A DNA stretch of 10,845 bases from Clostridia bacterium (GTDB lineage Bacteria > Bacillota > Clostridia > DUPQ01). Of this stretch, positions 6,090 through 10,845 are shown piece after piece. Within the stretch, counting starts at the first letter, position 1. Each line of letters begins with the position of its first letter. The position numbers and the translations under genes were made by a program. The DNA is taken from the NCBI GenBank assembly GCA_030592085.1, contig JAUUZV010000062.1, forward strand, positions 1 through 10,845. Direction: 5' to 3'. The notes under the pieces are model-generated. The model did not search any database. It worked only from the letters and a program-made list of their open reading frames with translations, and was not told where the DNA came from.

Positions 6090-6575
6090 ATGCGAAATAT
6101 ATTTATGGAGGACAAGATTATTAATAATAATGAAATAAGTTTTCAAATAGCTAGAACATTTCGAAGCGTAAATAAAAGTATTATGAGTAACCTAAAAGAA
6201 AAATTCAGTTCTCTTGGAATAACTGGCTCACAAGGCATGGTAATTGGATTGATAATACATAATGACGAATTAACAGTAGGTGATATCAGTAATAAAATGG
6301 GTTTATCAATTAGTACTGTATCTGGAATTATAGATCGCCTTGAAAAAAATGGATTAGTAGAACGAAACCGTTCTAAAACAGATAGACGTGTTGTTAAAGT
6401 ATCACTATCATCAAAATGTGAGAGTATGGTTAAATCAAAACATGACATTATTGAAAGTCATTTAGAAAAATCTATTAAATTTGCCAATGAAGAACAATTA
6501 CAAAAAATAATGATTGGCCTTGAAACACTAGAGAGTGTTATAAATAATAATAGAGAAAAGGAGAATAGTAAATAG
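6090..6575 (+). CDS. MarR family transcriptional regulator of the adjacent ABC exporter
   Basis: A winged helix-turn-helix regulator of 161 residues from ATG 6090, typical for MarR. The recognition region is about 61-84 (LTVGDISNKMGLSISTVSGI, with IDRLEKNGLV after it). The wing is 92-105, with the family's D98-R99-R100 turn in KTDRRVVKVSL. Helices at both ends (about 17-40 and 108-152) would form the dimer interface. Such proteins usually repress their own operon and release DNA on binding a small ligand; that it controls the two exporter genes is inferred from contiguity, since its TAG stop touches the next ATG. The start is uncertain: neither ATG 6090 nor ATG 6105 has a ribosome site in front, while a strong GGAGG lies just after the second (6107-6111). 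The fold is certain, the first few residues are not. Confidence 0.92.
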   Translation: MRNIFMEDKIINNNEISFQIARTFRSVNKSIMSNLKEKFSSLGITGSQGMVIGLIIHNDELTVGDISNKMGLSISTVSGIIDRLEKNGLVERNRSKTDRRVVKVSLSSKCESMVKSKHDIIESHLEKSIKFANEEQLQKIMIGLETLESVINNNREKENSK

Positions 6576-8801
6576 ATGTTAAAACTTATGAAATTTTTGA
6601 AACCATTTTTAACACTAATACTAATCGCTGTAGTACTACTATTTATACAAGCTTATGCTGACTTATCATTACCAGATTATATGGCTGATATTGTCAATGT
6701 AGGGATTCAACAAAATGGAGTAGACAGTGCCATTCCTGAGGTAATGACTTCAGAAGATATGGAAAATATTTTATTAGTGTCAAATGAATCTGAGCGTAGT
6801 TTGATTAGTTCTAGTTATGATATAATTGATAATAACGATGAGCGTTATGAAAAAATTAGTAAATATTATAAGAATATAACTAATGAAGAAATTTATGTAC
6901 TGAGTGATCAAGATAAGGATGCAGATAATATCCTTGAACCAATAATTGCTAAAAAGGTTCTTGCTATTTCAGGTTTAGAAAAAGCCTTAGCTGGTGAATT
7001 ACCTGCTGGTACTACCATGGGTGAATTTACTTTTCCAGAGGGAGTAGATCTTACAACATTTTTATCTATGATAACACCTGAACAAAGTTTAATGATGGTT
7101 ACTATGATTAATGAACAGTTTGTTTCTTTAGGAGATAAAATGGTTATTCAAGCAGCCTCAACTTCATTGCAAAAAGATTACGAAGAACTTGGACTTGATT
7201 TAGAAGTTTTACAGAGAAACTATATTTTAGTTGCTGGAGCATGGATGTTACTATTCACCTTACTAGGTGCCACTTGTACCATTGGTGTTGGCTACTTAGC
7301 TGCTAAAATTGCAGCAGGGTTAGGTAAAAATCTTCGTTCCATGATATTTGCAAAAGTTAGTAGTTTTTCAAATAGTGAAATTGATAAATTTTCAACTGCA
7401 TCATTAATTACTCGAAGTACAAATGATGTAACGCAAATTCAAAACTTAATGGTCATGCTAATTAGGATGATATTTTATGCCCCAATTATTGGAATATGGG
7501 CAGTATTTCATGCTCTTGAGAAAAGTCAGTCCATGGCTTGGGTTATTGCATTATCAGTTATAATCATGTTAGGTCTTATACTTTTAATGTTTGCAATTGC
7601 AATGCCTAAGTTTAAATTAGTACAAAAACTTATAGATAAAATAAATCTAGTAACAAGAGAAAATCTAACAGGTATGATGGTAATAAGAGCATTTAATACA
7701 CAAAAATTCGAAGAAAAACGATTTGATAATGCAAATAAAGAATTGACTAAAACTAGTTTATTTGTTAATAGGGTTATGGTGTTTATGATGCCTGCTATGA
7801 TGATAGTTATGAATGGTATCACTCTTCTAATCGTATGGGTTGGTGCCCATCAAATTGCCGAGTCAACCATGTTAGTTGGTGACATGATGGCATTTATGCA
7901 ATATGCATTACAAATTATTATGGCATTTCTAATGATGGCAATGATGTTTATTATGGTTCCAAGGGCTTCTGTTTCAGCACAACGTATATCAGAAGTATTA
8001 GAAACAGACTTAACAATAAAGGATTTTGAAGATCCAAAGGAATTCAGCGAAGAAATTAATGGAGTAGTTGAATTTAAAAACGTATCATTTAAATTTCCTG
8101 GAGCTGAAGAAAATATGTTAAAGAATATTTCCTTTATTGCAAAGCCAGGTGAGATGACTGCCATTATTGGTGCAACTGGTTCTGGTAAATCAACTTTAGT
8201 TAATCTAATTCCTAGATTCTATGATGTAACTGAAGGTGAAGTTCTTGTTGATAATATTAATATTAAAGAAGTAGCACAGCACGACTTACGAGAAATAATT
8301 GGATATGTTCCTCAAAAATCATCATTATTTAAAGGTACGATTGAAAGTAATATTAAATATGGTGATAAAGATGCCCCAGAAGAAAACGTAAAACAAGCAG
8401 TATATATTGCACAAGCAGAAGAAATTATTGAGGAAAAAGAGGGGAGATATAAATCTCCGATTGCACAAGGTGGTGGAAATGTATCAGGTGGTCAAAAACA
8501 ACGCTTGTCAATTGCTAGAGCATTAGTTAAAAAACCAAAAATACTAATATTTGATGATAGTTTCTCTGCATTAGATTTTCAAACTGATTCAAATTTAAGA
8601 AAAGCTATGAAAGAAAAAATAGGTGATAGTACATTGTTAATAGTTGCACAACGAATATCCACAATAAAAAATGCTAACCAAATTATTGTACTTGAAGATG
8701 GTGAGATTGTAGGACTTGGTACACATAAAGAATTATTAAGAACATGTGATACATACCGTGAGATTGCATATTCTCAACTTTCTAAGGAGGAACTATCATG
8801 A
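6576..8801 (+). CDS. ABC exporter half-transporter with degenerate ATP site and large extracellular insert
   Basis: A 741-residue fused membrane/ATPase protein of the type I (ABCB-like) exporter fold. TM1 is about 9-28; an unusual insert of about 185 residues (about 30-214) precedes TM2 (about 216-245) and should face outside the cell. TM3-TM6 follow (about 290-313, 320-345, 400-424, 437-462). The ATPase domain has Walker A GATGSGKST (532-540), Q-loop Q580, signature VSGGQ (636-640) and Walker B ILIFDD (656-661). The catalytic Glu is replaced by D661 and the switch-loop His by Q692 (IVAQRIST). These two changes mark the degenerate-site subunit of heterodimeric exporters such as TM287/288, BmrCD and LmrCD. 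The ATG directly follows the MarR stop, with AAAGGAG at 6557-6563. It overlaps its partner by 4 nt. The likely role is drug or lipid-like substrate export; the substrate is unknown. Confidence 0.93.
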   Translation: MLKLMKFLKPFLTLILIAVVLLFIQAYADLSLPDYMADIVNVGIQQNGVDSAIPEVMTSEDMENILLVSNESERSLISSSYDIIDNNDERYEKISKYYKNITNEEIYVLSDQDKDADNILEPIIAKKVLAISGLEKALAGELPAGTTMGEFTFPEGVDLTTFLSMITPEQSLMMVTMINEQFVSLGDKMVIQAASTSLQKDYEELGLDLEVLQRNYILVAGAWMLLFTLLGATCTIGVGYLAAKIAAGLGKNLRSMIFAKVSSFSNSEIDKFSTASLITRSTNDVTQIQNLMVMLIRMIFYAPIIGIWAVFHALEKSQSMAWVIALSVIIMLGLILLMFAIAMPKFKLVQKLIDKINLVTRENLTGMMVIRAFNTQKFEEKRFDNANKELTKTSLFVNRVMVFMMPAMMIVMNGITLLIVWVGAHQIAESTMLVGDMMAFMQYALQIIMAFLMMAMMFIMVPRASVSAQRISEVLETDLTIKDFEDPKEFSEEINGVVEFKNVSFKFPGAEENMLKNISFIAKPGEMTAIIGATGSGKSTLVNLIPRFYDVTEGEVLVDNINIKEVAQHDLREIIGYVPQKSSLFKGTIESNIKYGDKDAPEENVKQAVYIAQAEEIIEEKEGRYKSPIAQGGGNVSGGQKQRLSIARALVKKPKILIFDDSFSALDFQTDSNLRKAMKEKIGDSTLLIVAQRISTIKNANQIIVLEDGEIVGLGTHKELLRTCDTYREIAYSQLSKEELS

Positions 8802-10675
8802 GTGAAAAACGAAAAATGAACAATGATAAAAGTGGTAGTTTTAAAGGTCCTGGCCCAGGTGGAGGTGGAGGACCAGGTGGTCATAGTATGATGATGTCAG
8901 GTGAAAAAGCTAAGAACTTTAAAGGTACTTTAAAAAGACTAATTAATTATTTAAAAAAATATAATCTAGCAATAATAGTAGTTTTCATATTTGCTATTGC
9001 TTCATCAGTATTTGCAATTTTAGGTCCTAAAATTTTAGGACAGGCAACAACTACAATCTTTGAAGGATTATCTGATAAGATTGCAGGTGGTAATGTTGGA
9101 ATTGATTTTGAAAAAATCGCAGGAATCCTAATAACACTAATAATTTTATACGGTTTAAGTTCACTGTTTTCATATATTCAAGGATATATGATGTCAGGAG
9201 TATCAATGAAGGTAACCTATCAAATGAGACGTGATATTTCATTAAAAATAAATAAAATGCCACTTCGATATTTTGATGGAACTAATCATGGTGAAGTACT
9301 ATCAAGAATTACTAATGATGTTGATGCAGTTAGTCAAACATTAACGCAAAGTTTAACACAACTTATAACGGCTGTTACAACAATAGTTGGTGTATTAGTA
9401 ATGATGTTAACTATTAGTTGGCTTATGACAGTTGTTGCTGTATTAACTGTTCCAGTTAGTATGATTTTTGTTATTAAAATTGTAAAAAAGTCTCAAAAAT
9501 ATTTTAAAAAACAACAAAAGTTTATTGGCCACATTAATAGTCATGTGGAAGAGATGTATGGTGGACATGTTATTGTTAAGGCATTTAATGGTGAAAAAGA
9601 AAGTATTGATCAATTTGAAGAGCTAAACGAACAATTATATGGTACTGCATGGAAAGCGCAATTTTTATCTAGCTTAATGATGCCAAGTATGAAAGTTGTT
9701 GGTAATATTGGTTATGTGGCAGTTTGTGTATTAGGTGGGGCACTAGCCGCAAGGAGAGTAATATCAGTTGGTGATATTCAAGCTTTTATTCAATATGTTA
9801 GAAACTTTACTCGCCCAATTAGCCAACTTGCTAATATTTCAAATGTTTTACAGCGAACAATTGCAGCTGCAGAGCGTGTATTTGAATTTCTTGATGAAGA
9901 TAATGAAGTTGACGAAAGTGAAAATCCTGTTGAATTGAGCGTTATAAAAGGAGATGTTGAATTTAAAAATGTACATTTCGGATATGTTAAAGATAAAATA
10001 ATCATAAACGATTTTTCAGCAAAAATAACACCAGGACAAAGAGTAGCAATCGTTGGACCAACTGGAGCAGGAAAAACTACTATAGTTAAATTGTTAATGA
10101 GATTTTATGATGTTAGTAGCGGTAGTATTTTACTCGATGGAAATAATATTGAAGATTTTAGACGTAATGATTTACGTAATAATTTTGGAATGGTTCTACA
10201 AGATACTTGGTTATATAACGATACAATAATGAACAATATAAGATATGGAAGATTAGATGCAACAGATGAAGAAGTAATTGAAGCTGCTAAAAAAGCTCAT
10301 GTTGATTCCTTTGTTCATATGTTACCAGCTGGTTATAATCTAGTTCTAAACGAAGAAGCTAATAATATTTCAGCAGGACAAAAACAGTTAATTACAATTG
10401 CTAGAGCAATTCTTGCAAATCCAAAATTGCTTATATTTGATGAAGCAACTAGTTCTGTAGATACACGTACTGAAATGCAAGTACAAAAAGCTATGGAAAA
10501 CTTAATGGAAGATAAAACAAGTTTTATTATTGCTCATAGATTATCTACAATTAGAGACGCAGATATGATTCTAGTAATGAATGATGGAGATATTGTTGAA
10601 CAAGGAAATCATGAAGAATTATTAAGCGCAAATGGGTTTTATGCTAATTTATACAATTCCCAATTTGAACAGTAA
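8798..10675 (+). CDS. ABC exporter half-transporter, catalytic partner subunit
   Basis: A 625-residue type I exporter half. A disordered Gly/Pro/Met-rich cytoplasmic tail (about 15-34, containing GPGPGGGGGPGG) precedes six membrane segments (about 56-78, 105-130, 187-206, 208-228, 289-315, 322-340). The ATPase has A-loop Y396, Walker A GPTGAGKTT (420-428), Q468, Walker B LLIFDE (544-549) with catalytic E549, and switch H580. Its signature is ISAGQ (524-528) instead of LSGGQ. In a head-to-tail dimer this altered signature would face the degenerate Walker motifs of the upstream subunit, so the non-consensus residues gather in one site. Translation is coupled through an ATGA overlap, with a perfect AAGGAGG at 8784-8790, 7 nt before the ATG. 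A terminator follows. The proteins are expected to act as an obligate heterodimer in the cytoplasmic membrane. Confidence 0.94.
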   Translation: MSEKRKMNNDKSGSFKGPGPGGGGGPGGHSMMMSGEKAKNFKGTLKRLINYLKKYNLAIIVVFIFAIASSVFAILGPKILGQATTTIFEGLSDKIAGGNVGIDFEKIAGILITLIILYGLSSLFSYIQGYMMSGVSMKVTYQMRRDISLKINKMPLRYFDGTNHGEVLSRITNDVDAVSQTLTQSLTQLITAVTTIVGVLVMMLTISWLMTVVAVLTVPVSMIFVIKIVKKSQKYFKKQQKFIGHINSHVEEMYGGHVIVKAFNGEKESIDQFEELNEQLYGTAWKAQFLSSLMMPSMKVVGNIGYVAVCVLGGALAARRVISVGDIQAFIQYVRNFTRPISQLANISNVLQRTIAAAERVFEFLDEDNEVDESENPVELSVIKGDVEFKNVHFGYVKDKIIINDFSAKITPGQRVAIVGPTGAGKTTIVKLLMRFYDVSSGSILLDGNNIEDFRRNDLRNNFGMVLQDTWLYNDTIMNNIRYGRLDATDEEVIEAAKKAHVDSFVHMLPAGYNLVLNEEANNISAGQKQLITIARAILANPKLLIFDEATSSVDTRTEMQVQKAMENLMEDKTSFIIAHRLSTIRDADMILVMNDGDIVEQGNHEELLSANGFYANLYNSQFEQ

Positions 10676-10686
10676 TTATCACTATC

Positions 10687-10719
10687 TAGGGGGTATGTTT
10701 CCATACCCCCTATTTTTTT
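10687..10719 (+). terminator. Rho-independent terminator of the MarR-ABC operon
   Basis: An 11-bp perfect stem, TAGGGGGTATG (10687-10697) with CATACCCCCTA (10702-10712), closes a TTTC loop and is followed by seven T residues. It begins 11 nt after the stop of the second ABC gene. The remaining 126 nt of the window are AT-rich, with no gene that I can support. Confidence 0.95.
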
Positions 10720-10845
10720 GCAAAAATATAAATCAAAACATAAATACAATTCCTCAACTATGGGTTAGTGTAAAGTAGTTTTGGGATTTTTGATAAAAAT
10801 TTAAGAAATTTTGTTTTATTATTCATTATTGTTGATAATAGTTAC

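Noticed and set aside
6143..10005. Minus-strand frames opposite the MarR and ABC genes
   Set aside because: Hydrophobic runs in them mirror the codons of the exporter membrane segments; no independent start signals support them.
10790..10839. Possible promoter at the right edge (TTGTTT at 10811, GATAAT at 10834, 17 bp apart)
   Set aside because: The -35 matches only three bases in very AT-rich DNA and no downstream gene is visible.
1..10845. Mobile element, CRISPR array or defence system
   Set aside because: No transposase, integrase, terminal repeats, regularly spaced repeats or defence-type domains were found; gene content is core housekeeping plus one exporter cassette.

Overview
The window is about 30% GC (estimated by eye) and reads as chromosomal DNA of a low-GC Firmicute of the class Clostridia, probably Lachnospirales-like. 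This rests on the PNPase and RpoD sequence style, the dnaG-rpoD pair, the pnp to M16-peptidase order (similar to pnpA...mlpA in Bacillus subtilis), CCA-encoding tRNA genes, Shine-Dalgarno-led starts and the standard bacterial code (TGG for Trp; TAA, TAG and TGA all used as stops). I see no insertion sequence, phage gene, CRISPR array or transfer signature.

Layout. Positions 3-1079 hold the 3' two thirds of a gene for polynucleotide phosphorylase (5' end outside the window), closed by a strong hairpin terminator. Ten bases after that hairpin's T-tract an M16 zinc peptidase begins (1135-2355). A small minus-strand gene of unknown function (2356-2631) abuts it tail to tail with no gap and has its own promoter. 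Then come primase (dnaG, 2772-4556) and the housekeeping sigma factor (rpoD, 4579-5742, TTG start), tightly spaced as a replication/transcription operon. A near-consensus promoter directly after rpoD drives two tRNA genes, Asn(GUU) and a CAU-anticodon tRNA that looks more like Ile2 than Met, ending in a strong terminator at 5971-5999.

The last part (6037-10719) is a self-contained three-gene cassette with its own promoter and terminator: a MarR-family regulator followed by two ABC exporter half-transporters. The genes touch or overlap (0 nt, then a 4-nt ATGA overlap). The two ABC proteins make a convincing heterodimer. The first has Asp for the catalytic Glu and Gln for the switch His, the second has an altered signature (ISAGQ), and by the head-to-tail geometry of NBD dimers all three changes fall in one composite ATP site while the other site is consensus. 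The first subunit also carries a large insert, about 185 residues, between TM1 and TM2, predicted to lie outside the cell. The expected logic is that MarR represses the cassette until a ligand, perhaps the exported compound, releases it.

Most of the window is ordinary housekeeping sequence. I see no clearly undescribed system. The points most worth a second look are the extracellular insert in the first ABC subunit, the regulatory structures around the tRNA promoter, the gapless convergent junction with a terminator-like hairpin inside the opposing gene, and the unclear start of the MarR gene.
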